The notes under the pieces: generated by a model
Databases searched by the model: none
Told to the model about the DNA's origin: nothing
Seen by the model: the letters and a program-made list of their open reading frames with translations, nothing else
Part shown: piece after piece, positions 38,145 to 49,284 of the stretch
How positions within the stretch are numbered: position 1 is the first letter of the stretch
Layout of the letters: every line of letters begins with the position of its first letter
Assembly (NCBI RefSeq): GCF_011369485.1
Contig: NZ_VXCA01000025.1
Coordinates: 186,001-250,000, forward strand
DNA length: 64,000 bases
Direction: 5' to 3'
DNA from: Pseudomonas atagonensis
GTDB lineage: Bacteria; Pseudomonadota; Gammaproteobacteria; Pseudomonadales; Pseudomonadaceae
Made by a program: the position numbers and the translations under genes

Positions 38145-39322
38145 GAAGCGCTGGTCGGGTTGCTGGTGACGCTCGACGCAGCGGCTGGCGATGGCGCAGT
38201 CGTGGTGGTCGAGGTAGAGGCAGCGGATGCCGGTGCAGTTGGCGAAACCGGAGTTGCCGAGGTGGCAGGCTTGGTTGCTGGAGCAGTAGCCGGTTTGGCG
38301 GCGGCTGGTTTGGCAGCGGCTGGCTTTTTCACGGCAGGTTTTGCAGCTGGCTTGGCGGCTGGTTTAGCGGCAGCAGGCTTGGCAGCGGCAGTCGCCGGTT
38401 TGGCAGCGGCAGCCGGTTTCGCGGCTGGCTTGGCTGCCGGTTTGGCGGCGGCTTTTACCGCTGGTTTGGCAGCAGGCTTGGCGGCCGGTTTTGCCGCCGC
38501 TTTTGCAGCGGGTTTGGCTGCGACCGGTTTAGCGGCAGTCTTGGCTGCTGGCTTCGCAGCAGCGGTTTTCGCCGCTGGCTTGGCGGCAGGTTTAGCCACG
38601 GCTTTGGCAGCCGGTTTGGCGGCTGCGGTTTTCGCCGGAGCAGCTCTGGTTGCGGCTGGTTTTGCAGCCGGCTTCGCAGCGGCAGTACGAGCAGCGGGTT
38701 TGGCTGCAGTGGTTTTAGCCGCTGGTTTTGCAGCACTGGCCGCGGCAGGTTTCTTCGCCGCAGGTTTGGCGGCTGCTTTGACCGGTGCTTTGGCAGCAGG
38801 CTTGGCAGCTGTTTTCGCAGCAGGTTTGGCAGCGGCAGGTTTGGCAGCAGCGGTTTTCGCTGGAGCCTTGGCAGCCGGTTTGGCAGCGGCTTTTTTCGCC
38901 GGTGCCGCCGCAGGCTTGGCTGCACGGGTCGACAGCACCTTGCCCACTGCTTCTTGTACACGACCGACACCCTGGGCCAGTTTCAGGCTTTCCTGGGCGT
39001 CGCGCTTGAGTTGCAGAATGTAGCTGCGCGTGTCGGACTGACGATCCTTCAACGCATCGAGCAGGTCTTCCAGTTCTTTCACTGCGCCTTTGGCTTTGGT
39101 CTGCGCCTTGGCTTTACCGGCCGCAGCTGCGTCCTGCAATTTGGTGCGGGATTTGTGCAGTTTTTCTTGCGCCTTGCCACGTTGCTTTTCCAGTTTGGCG
39201 AGCAGTTTTTCAGCATCAGCCAAGGCTTGGGAGCAAGCGTTTTCCAGATGCTCGAGCAGGCTGCCCGAGAGTTGTTGGAGTAAGTGCAACGGAGTGTTTA
39301 CAGGCTTCTTGGTGGCCGACAT
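38141..39322 (-). CDS. algP: AlgP, histone H1-like KPAA-repeat protein
   Basis: A 393-residue protein. The N-terminal ~120 residues are a conserved, charged helical region (LHLLQQLSGSLLEHLENACS). The C-terminal ~260 residues are almost entirely Lys-Pro-Ala-Ala type repeats like eukaryotic histone H1 tails, ending in a Pro/Ser/Thr-rich tail. In P. aeruginosa AlgP (AlgR3) is a nucleoid protein implicated in alginate gene control. The repetitive DNA (38280-38940) is GC-rich and prone to copy-number change, so repeat length may vary between strains or assemblies. Confidence 0.92.
   Translation of the reverse strand: MSATKKPVNTPLHLLQQLSGSLLEHLENACSQALADAEKLLAKLEKQRGKAQEKLHKSRTKLQDAAAAGKAKAQTKAKGAVKELEDLLDALKDRQSDTRSYILQLKRDAQESLKLAQGVGRVQEAVGKVLSTRAAKPAAAPAKKAAAKPAAKAPAKTAAAKPAAAKPAAKTAAKPAAKAPVKAAAKPAAKKPAAASAAKPAAKTTAAKPAARTAAAKPAAKPAATRAAPAKTAAAKPAAKAVAKPAAKPAAKTAAAKPAAKTAAKPVAAKPAAKAAAKPAAKPAAKPAVKAAAKPAAKPAAKPAAAAKPATAAAKPAAAKPAAKPAAKPAVKKPAAAKPAAAKPATAPATKPATSATPVSPTAPASAASTSTTTTAPSPAAASSVTSNPTSAS
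38280..38940 (-). repeat. Coding tandem repeats of algP (KPAA units)
   Basis: Imperfect 12-nt-periodic repeats (variants of ggctttgccggc... read on either strand) encoding KPAA/KTAA/KAPA units. This is a low-complexity region expected to be hypervariable. Confidence 0.85.
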
Positions 39323-39514
39323 GGTTTACCTCCTGGCTGACGTGAGTGCGGCTCATACTAGACCTCTGCTGCTACCGCCGCTAGGTCATCTTGACAGTAT
39401 CAATTCCGTTGCGTTGCACCGAAGTGAAAATGTTCTGCACGAAGGCAAAAGCAGTTCACCGTTGCAGACGTTCGCGCTGGCATAATCCACCGCATCTCAG
39501 GACGGAGAGTGCCC

Positions 39515-40180
39515 ATGTCGCGCTACTTTTTTTTATCCCTCTGCATGATCTTTTCGACCGCCCACGCTGACGAAAAAACCAGCGCAAACGATGCTCACGA
39601 TCTGGCTTACAGCCTCGGTGCAAGTCTGGGTGAACGACTGCGTCAGGAGGTTCCGCAATTGCAGATCCAGGCACTGGTTGATGGTTTGCAACAGGCCTAT
39701 CAAGGCAAGCCACTGGCGCTGAGCGAAGCGCGCATCGAACAGATTCTGGCCGATCACGAAGCGCAAAACGCCGAGCACTCCGCGCAGCCTTCGAGCGACG
39801 CCGCGATGGAAAACGAGCAGCGTTTTCTAACCGCCGAAAAAGCCAAACCCGGCGTGAAGGAACTGGCCGACGGCATCCTCCTGACCGAACTGGTGGCGGG
39901 CACCGGCGCCAAAGCCGGGCCGGATGGAAAAGTGCAGGTGCTGTACATCGGTCGGTTGCCGGACGGCACGGTGTTCGATCAGAACAGTCAGCCGCAGTGG
40001 TTCAATCTCGACAGCGTGATCGCCGGATGGCGCACCGCATTGCAAAACATGCCGGTAGGCGCGAAGTGGCGGTTGGTGATTCCATCGGATCAGGCGTACG
40101 GTGCCGACGGTGCCGGCGACCTGATTGCGCCGTTCACGCCGCTGGTGTTCGAAGTCGAATTGCGTGGCGCCACCAGTTGA
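39515..40180 (+). CDS. FKBP-type peptidyl-prolyl cis-trans isomerase, exported
   Basis: A 221-residue periplasmic isomerase of the FkpA/Mip type. The signal peptide ends at HA (residues ~1-18). An N-terminal dimerisation domain (AYSLGASLGERLRQ) precedes the FKBP domain, with VQVLYIGRLPDGTVFDQN and WRLVIPSDQAYG. ATG 39515 follows ggagag. The first two strands of the FKBP domain are conserved, but the usual aromatic pocket is partly altered (PQWFNLDSVIAGW), so catalytic strength is uncertain. Confidence 0.88.
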   Translation: MSRYFFLSLCMIFSTAHADEKTSANDAHDLAYSLGASLGERLRQEVPQLQIQALVDGLQQAYQGKPLALSEARIEQILADHEAQNAEHSAQPSSDAAMENEQRFLTAEKAKPGVKELADGILLTELVAGTGAKAGPDGKVQVLYIGRLPDGTVFDQNSQPQWFNLDSVIAGWRTALQNMPVGAKWRLVIPSDQAYGADGAGDLIAPFTPLVFEVELRGATS

Positions 40181-40190
40181 TCGGGCAATA

Positions 40191-40222
40191 AAAAAACGGT
40201 GCGCTTTTGGCGCACCGTTTTC
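40191..40222. terminator. Bidirectional terminator between fkbp and algQ
   Basis: Stem cggtgcgc-ttttg-gcgcaccg flanked by A6 on the left and T4 on the right, in the convergent gap. Confidence 0.8.
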
Positions 40223-40238
40223 ATTTGAAAGGCGTTGA

Positions 40239-40697
40239 TCAGGCCTGAACCGGATCTTCTTCCTTGTGTGCCGTGTGCAGCACCTCAATCAGGCAATCTT
40301 CCAGTTCGAAGCGTTCGTGCAACAGGCCACCCAGCTCCTTGAATTTCTCGGCAACGCACTTGCCTTCGTCGCACAGGTCATTGAACGCGAGCAGCTTCTC
40401 GGTAATGACGTCGATGCGCGGGTAGATTGTCTCGGCCAGTTCAAGGCCTCGCTTGTCATTGAACGCCTTGGCTTCGCCCGTCAGCTGTTCGTAGATTTCG
40501 AAGTGCCCGGCCGATACGTAGTCGACCAGCACGCCGCAGAATTCCTGCAGGGGCTTGCGGTTCTCGGACAGGGTCTGAGGCTCCGCACCGAGCTTGTCGT
40601 AGGCGCCGATCAGCTCCTCACGCTCCTGTAACCAGCGGTCGATCAGCAGATGAACTCCACCCCAACGTTCCTGAGCATTCTGACAACTTTCGAGCAT
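40239..40697 (-). CDS. algQ: Rsd/AlgQ anti-sigma-70 factor
   Basis: A 152-residue helical protein of the Rsd/AlgQ family that binds sigma-70 (RpoD). The opening [20 protein letters not shown] and the block [21 protein letters not shown] are diagnostic. In P. aeruginosa AlgQ influences alginate, siderophore and virulence gene expression. ATG 40697 is used; the in-frame upstream ATG (40724) adds MTHKGREIA without support. It is near algP, as in P. aeruginosa. Confidence 0.93.
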   Translation of the reverse strand: MLESCQNAQERWGGVHLLIDRWLQEREELIGAYDKLGAEPQTLSENRKPLQEFCGVLVDYVSAGHFEIYEQLTGEAKAFNDKRGLELAETIYPRIDVITEKLLAFNDLCDEGKCVAEKFKELGGLLHERFELEDCLIEVLHTAHKEEDPVQA

Positions 40698-40873
40698 GGC
40701 GATCTCTCTTCCCTTGTGGGTCATGCTGCTCTACACCCGCGCCCTCTTTTTGGCTTGGGGGCAATCGGGCAGAGCGTCATCGAGCAACATAAATCCAATG
40801 ACACGTGCGGGCCAGATTATGCCCGCACGCTTATGGCTTCAAGGTACGCAGGAGATAAAGTTCATACAAGTGT

Positions 40874-41425
40874 TTAATCCCTGACCAGCAGGCGGTGCGA
40901 CGCTTGGTCGCTGAGCGGTCGTTGCAGAGCCGTCCAGACCTGACGCAGCAGTTGGTAAATGGCGATGATCGACATCCCCAGAAAAAACAGCAGACTCCAT
41001 TCCGGCAAGCTCAGATCAAACAGCGTCCAGGAAATTTCCGCGCAGTCGGCGCCACCGTTGAACATCCGCGCCAGCGCACAGATCCACGGCAATCCGCCGA
41101 ACAGCATTTCAGGCGCTGGCGAGCAACTCACCAATTGCCAGACCGGGTCGCTCTGAATCAGCACCTGACGCCAGGCCGCCGTAATGCCGCCGGCACTCGC
41201 GCACAACGCCAGCAACCAATAAAACGACAAACCTCCTTGCTGTGGGCCATGCACCGCTGCCAGGCCGCATATCGCCACCAGCAAAGTCAGAAACAAACGC
41301 TGCACCAGGCACAGGCTGCACGGGGTCAGACCCACGGCGTATTCAAGGTAATAGGAAGCTCCCAGGGCAATGGCCCCCGCCGTGAAAGCGATGAAAAACA
41401 AGGAGCGTGAGCAGGCCAACGACAT
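40874..41425 (-). CDS. dsbB: Disulfide bond formation protein B
   Basis: A 183-residue inner-membrane protein with four helices that reoxidises DsbA using quinone. The first periplasmic redox pair is PCSLC (C36, C39). Second-loop cysteines are C101 and C128 in the region LVSCSPAPEMLFGG to GGADCAEISW. In P. aeruginosa the homologue at this locus is one of two DsbB paralogues and is called DsbH. It is followed upstream by a 219-nt gap to hemY with REP-like fragments but no gene. Confidence 0.92.
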   Translation of the reverse strand: MSLACSRSLFFIAFTAGAIALGASYYLEYAVGLTPCSLCLVQRLFLTLLVAICGLAAVHGPQQGGLSFYWLLALCASAGGITAAWRQVLIQSDPVWQLVSCSPAPEMLFGGLPWICALARMFNGGADCAEISWTLFDLSLPEWSLLFFLGMSIIAIYQLLRQVWTALQRPLSDQASHRLLVRD

Positions 41426-41644
41426 GGCATTTCCGTAACAGTAGAGACAGGCAGTTACGGTAGAGGAAAGCCCGTCAGGCTTTCAAGACAGGGGGCTGCG
41501 GACAGTTCAGCGGAGGTGTAGGGAAAACCCGACAAAGTTGCGAGGAAAAGATGAAGTGGGCTGTAGGAATTCGCACCCGTCGCCCACTGAAGACAATCGC
41601 TCGCTCGTTGAGCCAGCAGGAGGGAGCGAACTCCCACGCTGTAT

Positions 41645-42883
41645 TCAGGCGTGAACCGGCACCGGCAATGGCGCGGCCAGAAGCCGTTCATCCAGCAGAA
41701 CCAGGCCTTCCTGGAACAATTGGTTGCTGCGCTCGGTATCCCCGAGACGAGCAAGCAGGCGTGCCAGCTCCGCACAGGCTTCCGGGTTACGTTCTACGCG
41801 CAGACTGCTTTCCAGGTAATCCCGCGCCTTGCCCCACAAACTGGTTTGCAGGCAAAGACGACCCAGCGTCAGCAACAGACTCGCATCCCCCGGATGATCC
41901 TTGAGCCAGCCTTCCGCGGTCTGCAACTGACGCGCCGGATCGCTGCCGCGCACCAGACCGTACAGGCGTGCCAGATGGCTATCGTACTTGCGCTTGAGAG
42001 CATTGCGCAGGACTTCCTCGGCCTGCACCTGTGCGCCCAACTGGCGCAGTTGTTCGGCATACGCCAGCACCAGAGGTGCTTCCTGGCGTTGCGCCGAAGT
42101 AAGCTGTTGCCAGGCGCGATCCAGCGATTGCACACCGACCGTGCCGTCCTCTTCGCGCTGCGCGGCCAGAGACAGATTGGCCCCCCACGCACGTCGCTCC
42201 AGTTCCGCCAGCTCATTGGCCGGCAGGACTTTGTCCTTGCGCAGCTCCGGCAGCAGGCGAATCACCGCCGACCATTCACCGCGTTGCTGGTACAGACGCT
42301 GCAATTGACGCAGGGTTTGCGCGTTGTGCGGGTGGCGTTCGTGCATCGCCTGCAATGTGACGAGGGCACCGTCGGTGTCGCCACGGTCGGTCTGCAACTG
42401 CGCGTGGCTGAGCGCAATCGCCAGCTCGGCTTGCGGTTGACGCTCCAGCGCACGTTCGAGCAGACGATCACATTCTTCATAGTTGCCTTGCTCGTTGGCC
42501 GCTCGGGCCGCACCGAGGTAGTACAGCAACGGCTGGCGTTCGGCCTCGGCTGCGCGGTGCAGATGGCGCTGAGCGCTGGCCCAGCGACCTTCAGCCAGAT
42601 CCAGCTGACCATGTTCGATCGCCACCTGCACGCGTCGGCTACGGTTGCGCCGTGACCACGGATTGACCACGCCGCTGGAAGCCATGACCAGCTCGACCAA
42701 CGCCTTGATCCCCCAGATCAGAAGCCACAACACCGCAATCAACGCCAGTGTGGCCCACAGGCTCGACTCGTACCGGAAGGACTTGTAGGCGACCAGCACG
42801 TAACCGGAGTGCTCGGCAATCGCCAGGCCCAACGCCGCCGTGGCGGCGATCACCAGAAACACGATCACATACAGGCGTTTCAT
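41645..42883 (-). CDS. hemY: Heme biosynthesis-associated TPR protein HemY
   Basis: A 412-residue inner-membrane protein with two N-terminal helices (residues 5-22 and ~42-65) and a TPR-rich cytoplasmic domain of helical repeats. It is the HemY of the gammaproteobacterial hemCDXY operon, unrelated to the protoporphyrinogen oxidase of the same name. The role in heme synthesis is probably scaffolding. The start overlaps hemX by 4 nt. Confidence 0.9.
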   Translation of the reverse strand: MKRLYVIVFLVIAATAALGLAIAEHSGYVLVAYKSFRYESSLWATLALIAVLWLLIWGIKALVELVMASSGVVNPWSRRNRSRRVQVAIEHGQLDLAEGRWASAQRHLHRAAEAERQPLLYYLGAARAANEQGNYEECDRLLERALERQPQAELAIALSHAQLQTDRGDTDGALVTLQAMHERHPHNAQTLRQLQRLYQQRGEWSAVIRLLPELRKDKVLPANELAELERRAWGANLSLAAQREEDGTVGVQSLDRAWQQLTSAQRQEAPLVLAYAEQLRQLGAQVQAEEVLRNALKRKYDSHLARLYGLVRGSDPARQLQTAEGWLKDHPGDASLLLTLGRLCLQTSLWGKARDYLESSLRVERNPEACAELARLLARLGDTERSNQLFQEGLVLLDERLLAAPLPVPVHA

Positions 42884-44022
42884 GGCGTCGCCTCCTGCGC
42901 AGTACTGGCGGCAGGTTTGGCGAACGGTTTCACCGACTCTTCGGCGTTGACGTTACGCCGCTCCAGATAAGCCTGCACCGCACTCAGGGTGCCGGTGAGA
43001 TCCGGCGTGTTCACGGTGACCGGCTCCTTGCTCAGCTCGGCGACCTCCTCCAGCATCACTTTGCTCTGCGGGTTGTCCGGGTTGAAGTTGCCTTTCAGAA
43101 CGTCGCGCGCCTCGGCCAGCGCCTGGGTGTAGACCGGCGCCTGTCCATTGAGAGCGGCCCACTGCGCCTGCTCCAGCGCAAGGCTGAGGGCCAGACGCAC
43201 CTGGCTCAGACTCTGCCCGGCCAGCAGTGGTCGCACGTTCTTGTCAGCGTTGAAATCGATGCGGATGTAACGCGAAACCTTATCCCACCATTGCGCCCAG
43301 CGACTGGCGCCATCACCGTCGGCGGTCAGCCCCAGCAGCGATTCACCGCGATCCTTGTACTCGGGCGCCAGCTCGGTGAGGTCGATGACCTGATCACGCA
43401 AGGCTCCCAGACGCAGGAACAGCCCGGTGCGATCCGGTTGCTCGGTGCTGCGCAGTGCCACCAGGGTTTTCGCCACTTGCTCACGGGCAGCGAAGGAGCC
43501 AGGGTCGTTCTGCTCGCGGAGAATTTCGTCGGCACCCTGCACCAGCGCCTGAGCGCTGCTGATGTCCTGCAAGGCCGAAAGACGCAGACTGGCCAGGCGC
43601 AGCAAATGCTCAGCCTCGGCCAGACGCCAATCCTTGCGGCTGGCGCCAAGAACCGTTTCCAGTCGTTGATTGAGGCGTTGTTGATCGCCCTGCAGTTGCG
43701 TCACCAGACGCTGGCGATCAGCAAGTTCGTCGGCACCCGGCAACTGCGCGAGGCGCTCGGTCAGCCGCTGTTCGTTGAGTTTCAGGCTCTGCGCCTGATC
43801 GTTCAACGCCTGTACCTGACCCGACTGCTGCTGGGTGTTGGTCTGCAGGTGACGGACCTGCCAGACACCCCAGCCACCGATTGCCACGCCGGCGGCGCCG
43901 AGCAACAGGGCGACGATGGCCAGTCCATTGCCTCGGCGCGGCACTTGGGCCGGCGGTGGAGTTTCAACCTGCGCATCAATCACAGGCTGGACGTCATCTT
44001 TTGGCAAGGCTGCTTCGCTCAC
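42880..44022 (-). CDS. hemX: HemX family protein (annotated uroporphyrinogen-III C-methyltransferase)
   Basis: A 380-residue protein with one membrane helix near residues 33-55 (AIVALLLGAAGVAIGGWGVW) and a long coiled-coil/helical periplasmic part. Despite the usual methyltransferase label there is no SAM-methyltransferase domain, so it is better seen as the HemX accessory protein. It is 16 nt downstream of hemD and overlaps hemY by 4 nt, part of the hemCDXY operon. Confidence 0.9.
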   Translation of the reverse strand: MSEAALPKDDVQPVIDAQVETPPPAQVPRRGNGLAIVALLLGAAGVAIGGWGVWQVRHLQTNTQQQSGQVQALNDQAQSLKLNEQRLTERLAQLPGADELADRQRLVTQLQGDQQRLNQRLETVLGASRKDWRLAEAEHLLRLASLRLSALQDISSAQALVQGADEILREQNDPGSFAAREQVAKTLVALRSTEQPDRTGLFLRLGALRDQVIDLTELAPEYKDRGESLLGLTADGDGASRWAQWWDKVSRYIRIDFNADKNVRPLLAGQSLSQVRLALSLALEQAQWAALNGQAPVYTQALAEARDVLKGNFNPDNPQSKVMLEEVAELSKEPVTVNTPDLTGTLSAVQAYLERRNVNAEESVKPFAKPAASTAQEATP

Positions 44023-44038
44023 GTATCCATCCTTTGCA

Positions 44039-44806
44039 TTAGAAAACGGGCACGGGATGCTCCCGTAACGCCGTCAGCAAAGCCGCGGCACTCGCGCCGC
44101 GACAATCCACAACTGTTTGAGCCCCGGCGGCACGTGCCTGCTCGGCGACCCTCGGGCTTGGAACAAACAACGGCAACTGCGCAATCGTCGGCCAGGCATC
44201 GCCGGCCATCTGACGCAGGTGCTCGAAACCCTGTCCACTGCTGACCACCAGCCCGTTCAAGCGTTCCGCTTCGATGCGCCGTGGCAGTTCTCGCGGCGCA
44301 TAGGCTGGCAGGTCACGTCGATACAATTCCAGATACTCGACACTAGCACCAAGCTCGCGCAGGCGCTCGGCGAGCAACTCGCGACCGCCCTCCCCGCGCA
44401 GGATCAAAACCCGCGAGCCGGGCAGGCTGACACCCTCGCGCAGACGCGGCAATTGCAGCAAAGCTTCGCTGTCATCGCCCTCTTCCGGGCAGTGCGCATC
44501 GAGACCATGATCGCGAAGAATCTGCGCCGTCGCCGCCCCCACGCTGAACCACGGCATGGCCAGTGAATGCGGGCCATCGGCATCCAGCAGTGCAACCGCG
44601 ATCCGCGCAGCCGGCTTGCTGACCACGATCACCGCGCTGCACCGGGATAACTGCGCAACCCCTTGGCGTACTTTGTCAGAGACCGGGAGCGGCACAATGT
44701 CCAGAAGCGGCAAGCAACTGCTGAAAAAACCCTCACCGGCCAACGTCTCGGCCAGCGCCGCGCAGTCGTCCGCAGGGCGCGTCAACAGCAGGCGCCAAGC
44801 GGTCAC
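44039..44806 (-). CDS. hemD: Uroporphyrinogen-III synthase
   Basis: A 255-residue two-lobed enzyme that cyclises hydroxymethylbilane with ring-D inversion. Conserved elements are [20 protein letters not shown] at the start, [13 protein letters not shown] and the second-lobe SSGQGFEHL. It overlaps hemC by 4 nt (44803-44806). Confidence 0.93.
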   Translation of the reverse strand: MTAWRLLLTRPADDCAALAETLAGEGFFSSCLPLLDIVPLPVSDKVRQGVAQLSRCSAVIVVSKPAARIAVALLDADGPHSLAMPWFSVGAATAQILRDHGLDAHCPEEGDDSEALLQLPRLREGVSLPGSRVLILRGEGGRELLAERLRELGASVEYLELYRRDLPAYAPRELPRRIEAERLNGLVVSSGQGFEHLRQMAGDAWPTIAQLPLFVPSPRVAEQARAAGAQTVVDCRGASAAALLTALREHPVPVF

Positions 44807-45744
44807 TCGTGACCAGCCTCACCGTAGACTGCCTTGAGAATTTCTTCGGCGCCCTGGCCGAGCAGGTCTTCGGCAACTTTTACACCCAATGCTTCGGCAT
44901 CGGCGCGTGACGCGCGGGCCTCGGCACTGATCAAGCGACCGCCACTCGGCTCGCCCACCAGACCGCGCAGCCACAATTGCTCGCCTTCAAGCACGGCGTA
45001 GCAGGCGATCGGCACCTGGCAGCCGCCATTCAAATGCTTGTTGAGTGCGCGTTCGGCCGTGACGCGCGAAGACGTGTCCGCGTGATGCAGCGGCGCCAGC
45101 AAGGCGTGAATTTCAGTGTCGGCGCTGCGGCATTCGATACCAACCGCCCCCTGGCCACCGGCCGGCAGGCTGTCATCGACGCTAATGGCCGAGGTGATGC
45201 GATCTTCGAAACCGAGGCGGATCAGACCGGCCGCCGCGAGGATGATCGCGTCGTACTCGCCGGCATCGAGTTTGGCCAGACGGGTGTTGACGTTGCCGCG
45301 CAGAAAACGGATTTCCAGATCAGGACGACGGGTCAGCAATTGCGCCTGACGACGCAGGCTCGAGGTGCCGACAATGCTGCCGGCCGGCAACGCTTCAAGA
45401 CTTGCATAGGTATTGGAAACGAAGGCGTCGCGCGGATCTTCGCGCTCGCAGATGCAGAACAGGCCGAGACCTTCGGGGAAGTCCATCGGCACGTCTTTCA
45501 TCGAGTGGACGGCTATGTCGGCTTCATTCTGCAGCAGCGCGGTTTCCAGTTCCTTGACGAACAGGCCCTTACCGCCGATTTTCGACAGCGGCGAGTCGAG
45601 CAGCTTGTCGCCGCGACTGACCATGGGCACCAGCGTCACCAGCAGACCCGGGTGGGATGCCTCCAGACGGGCTTTGACGTATTCGGCCTGCCAGAGGGCC
45701 AGCGCACTTTTACGGGTGGCGATGCGGATTTCGCGAGAGGACAT
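44803..45744 (-). CDS. hemC: Porphobilinogen deaminase (hydroxymethylbilane synthase)
   Basis: A 313-residue enzyme that assembles four porphobilinogens. The dipyrromethane cofactor attaches to C242 ([13 protein letters not shown]), the same number as in E. coli. The N-terminal [18 protein letters not shown] and [13 protein letters not shown] segments are conserved. It is the first gene of hemCDXY, 138 nt downstream of algR in the same direction. Confidence 0.97.
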   Translation of the reverse strand: MSSREIRIATRKSALALWQAEYVKARLEASHPGLLVTLVPMVSRGDKLLDSPLSKIGGKGLFVKELETALLQNEADIAVHSMKDVPMDFPEGLGLFCICEREDPRDAFVSNTYASLEALPAGSIVGTSSLRRQAQLLTRRPDLEIRFLRGNVNTRLAKLDAGEYDAIILAAAGLIRLGFEDRITSAISVDDSLPAGGQGAVGIECRSADTEIHALLAPLHHADTSSRVTAERALNKHLNGGCQVPIACYAVLEGEQLWLRGLVGEPSGGRLISAEARASRADAEALGVKVAEDLLGQGAEEILKAVYGEAGHE

Positions 45745-45882
45745 GGATCAATCCGTACTGAATAGATACGGCGGATAATAACAGCTCAACCAAATCCACT
45801 TTGACTTGAATCAGAAACGGCGTGGCCTCCCTGGCCTGCAATGCCCGGTAAAATGACTGGAGAACCGCCCGGAAAGACCGGG

Positions 45883-46629
45883 TTACAGACCCTGCATCAT
45901 CTTGCGCACACCCGCCACATGTCGACGGCTGACGATCAGCGCATCGCCATTGAGGCCTTTGAGGAACAGCTGGAAATGCCCCAGCGGCGTGCGTTGCAAA
46001 CGCTCGATACGGTCGCGGGCAACCAGCGCATTACGGTGGATACGCACAAAACGCTCGCCGAATTCGTCTTCGAGGGCCTTGAGCGGCTCATCGAGCAACA
46101 CCTCGCCAGCCTCGTGACGCAAGGTCACGTATTTGTGGTCGGCGATGAAATAGACCACCTGATCCAGCGGGATCAGCTCGATGCCTTTGCGGGTGCGGGC
46201 ACTGATGTGGCTGCGCGGGCCATTGCCGCTTTCGGCGGCGGGGCGGGTCAGGGCCGAAAGCTGGGCCCGGTTGGGACGTTCAGCCCGTTTCAGGGCGTCA
46301 TGCAGATGTTCGGTTCGCACAGGTTTCACCACATAGCCCACGGCGCTGGCCTGCAGGGCTTCCACGGCAAATTCATCGGATCCGGTGCAAAACACCACAG
46401 CGGGCGGCGTTTCGCGTTCGCACAGACGGGCAGCCACTTGCAGGCCGTCGAGGCCCGGCATGCGGATATCGAGCAACACGATATCCGGCTTGTGGCTGTC
46501 GATCAGCGCCAACGCCTCTTCGCCATTCGTGGCGCTGGGCTCCAGGACTGTGTAACCCTCAAGCTCGCTCACCATACGGCTAAGGCGCTCGCGAGCCAGA
46601 GGTTCGTCATCAACGATCAGGACATTCAT
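45883..46629 (-). CDS. algR: Response regulator AlgR (LytTR)
   Basis: A 248-residue response regulator. The receiver domain has acidic residues D8, D9 and the phosphoacceptor D54 (LLDIRMPG). The C-terminal LytTR DNA-binding domain follows (LIPLDQVVYFIADHKYVTLR, RIHRNALVARDRIERLQ). In P. aeruginosa it controls alginate, twitching and virulence genes together with its sensor AlgZ/FimS. Here no algZ lies between algR and argH. ATG 46629 is used because MNVLIVDDEP is the usual start. Confidence 0.95.
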   Translation of the reverse strand: MNVLIVDDEPLARERLSRMVSELEGYTVLEPSATNGEEALALIDSHKPDIVLLDIRMPGLDGLQVAARLCERETPPAVVFCTGSDEFAVEALQASAVGYVVKPVRTEHLHDALKRAERPNRAQLSALTRPAAESGNGPRSHISARTRKGIELIPLDQVVYFIADHKYVTLRHEAGEVLLDEPLKALEDEFGERFVRIHRNALVARDRIERLQRTPLGHFQLFLKGLNGDALIVSRRHVAGVRKMMQGL

Positions 46630-47100
46630 ATTGCGCTGGATTCCTGCGTGAGTCTCGCACAAGGATAGCGTAGACAGGTGGAGTGACGTCCGTCACCGCG
46701 ATCCACGCTAAGACTAGCCCGAGCGCCAAAAAGTGCCGTACGTCGGCCAGCAATATTTGCCAGTGTCCGGGTCGTACTGCTCAAAGCCCGCTGTTTCCTG
46801 CGTTTTTCGCGGGGTATGCCGAAGGACAATACACCCACCCCCTCTTCTTATAGTCGGCGCTCAGACCTTTGCGCGATCCGCAGTCGCGCCGACCCTTATG
46901 TCCAACTGTAGACGCTCGCCGGGCCGATATTGCTCAATCGGAAAATATCCTTGTGCAAATCCCCCGACACGGCCGCGGACTATGAAGGAGCCGATGAGAA
47001 AAAAACGTATCGACCAGTGTCAGCGACAGGATTGGCAACCCTGTTATTATCCTCGCCAGCGTTTCACGCCTTCTTTTTTCAAGCCGATACGAGCGAATTC
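46630..47100. other. 471-nt algR-argH divergent intergenic region without a gene
   Basis: This holds the promoters for algR (leftward) and argH (rightward). In P. aeruginosa the sensor gene algZ/fimS sits between algR and argH; no histidine-kinase coding sequence or remnant is recognisable here. An in-frame extension of the argH reading frame back to 46930 has no homology. A -10-like ttattat lies near 47042, about 55 nt before argH. Confidence 0.7.
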
Positions 47101-48495
<1,395 letters not shown>

Positions 48496-48505
48496 AAGCA
48501 AAAGC

Positions 48506-48598
48506 TTCGCGAGCAAGCCCGCTCCCACAGGGGATTTATGTCGGTCACAGATTCTGTGGACAACATAAATCCAAATGTGGGAGCCGGCCTGCTCGCGA
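48506..48598. repeat. REP doublet (REPIN-like)
   Basis: Inverted units ttcgcgagcaagcccgctcc (48508-48527) and tgggagccggcctgctcgcgaa (48575-48596), with an internal hairpin (ggatttatg...cataaatcc) in the spacer. It lies between argH and the GST gene. Confidence 0.85.
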
Positions 48599-48624
48599 AA
48601 TCGTCCTTCACAACACTGCAAATC

Positions 48625-49284
48625 TCACTTCTTGGCCGCGATCATCGCCAAAAAGGTCGGCATCGCCGCTTCCTTGTCCGCAGCAATCCTCTGCACATGC
48701 GGATTCTGCTCCAGCCGCTCCAGCAGCGCTTTGGCCTTCGGCATCTCCGCCAGCAAATCAATTCCGAACAGCTTCTGCCCGACCGCACACGCCAACGGCA
48801 CGCTGTAGAGGAAGTACAAGTCAGCAATGCTCAGGCTGTCGCCCGCCACGTACGGGGCGAATTTTCCGTGCCGACCCAGTGCGGCGAAACCCAACAGCAA
48901 TTCGGTTTTGGTCTTTTCCTTGATCGCGTCCGGCAACGTTGTGCCGAAGAACGCCTCGCCATAACAGGCGCGACCCGGTAGCTCGATGTACAGCTCGATT
49001 TCCTTGGCCACTGCCAGCACCTGCGCACGCGCAAACGGTTCGGTTGGCAGCAGCGGCACGCCTTTGCCTACACTTTCGATGTATTCGAGCATCACCATCG
49101 TTTCGTTGATGTATCCATCTTCGACCCCCAACACCGGCACCTTGCCGCGAGGACTGATCTTCAGGGACTCCGGCGTCGGAGTCGGGTAGAACGTCACCTC
49201 CTCAAACGGCAAACCCTTTTCCAGCAGCGCCAGTTTGACCATGTTGTAGTAGTTGCTGACCGAAAATCCGTAGAGCTTGAACAT
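48625..49284 (-). CDS. Glutathione S-transferase family protein
   Basis: A 219-residue two-domain GST. The N-terminal thioredoxin-like domain is MFKLYGFSVSNYYNMVKLAL with the cis-Pro element GKVPVL, and the helical C-terminal domain carries SLSIADLYFLYSVPLA. The substrate is unknown. ATG 49284 is preferred to the in-frame GTG one codon earlier. Confidence 0.92.
   Translation of the reverse strand: MFKLYGFSVSNYYNMVKLALLEKGLPFEEVTFYPTPTPESLKISPRGKVPVLGVEDGYINETMVMLEYIESVGKGVPLLPTEPFARAQVLAVAKEIELYIELPGRACYGEAFFGTTLPDAIKEKTKTELLLGFAALGRHGKFAPYVAGDSLSIADLYFLYSVPLACAVGQKLFGIDLLAEMPKAKALLERLEQNPHVQRIAADKEAAMPTFLAMIAAKK

Noticed and set aside
38160-39023. An Ala/Gly/Leu-rich plus-strand ORF opposite algP
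   Set aside because: Produced by the KPAA codon repeats read on the other strand; AlgP has a conserved N-terminal domain in its own frame.
46930-47100. A 57-codon in-frame N-terminal extension of argH
   Set aside because: No homology, non-ATG start, and the canonical [10 protein letters not shown] start lies at 47101.
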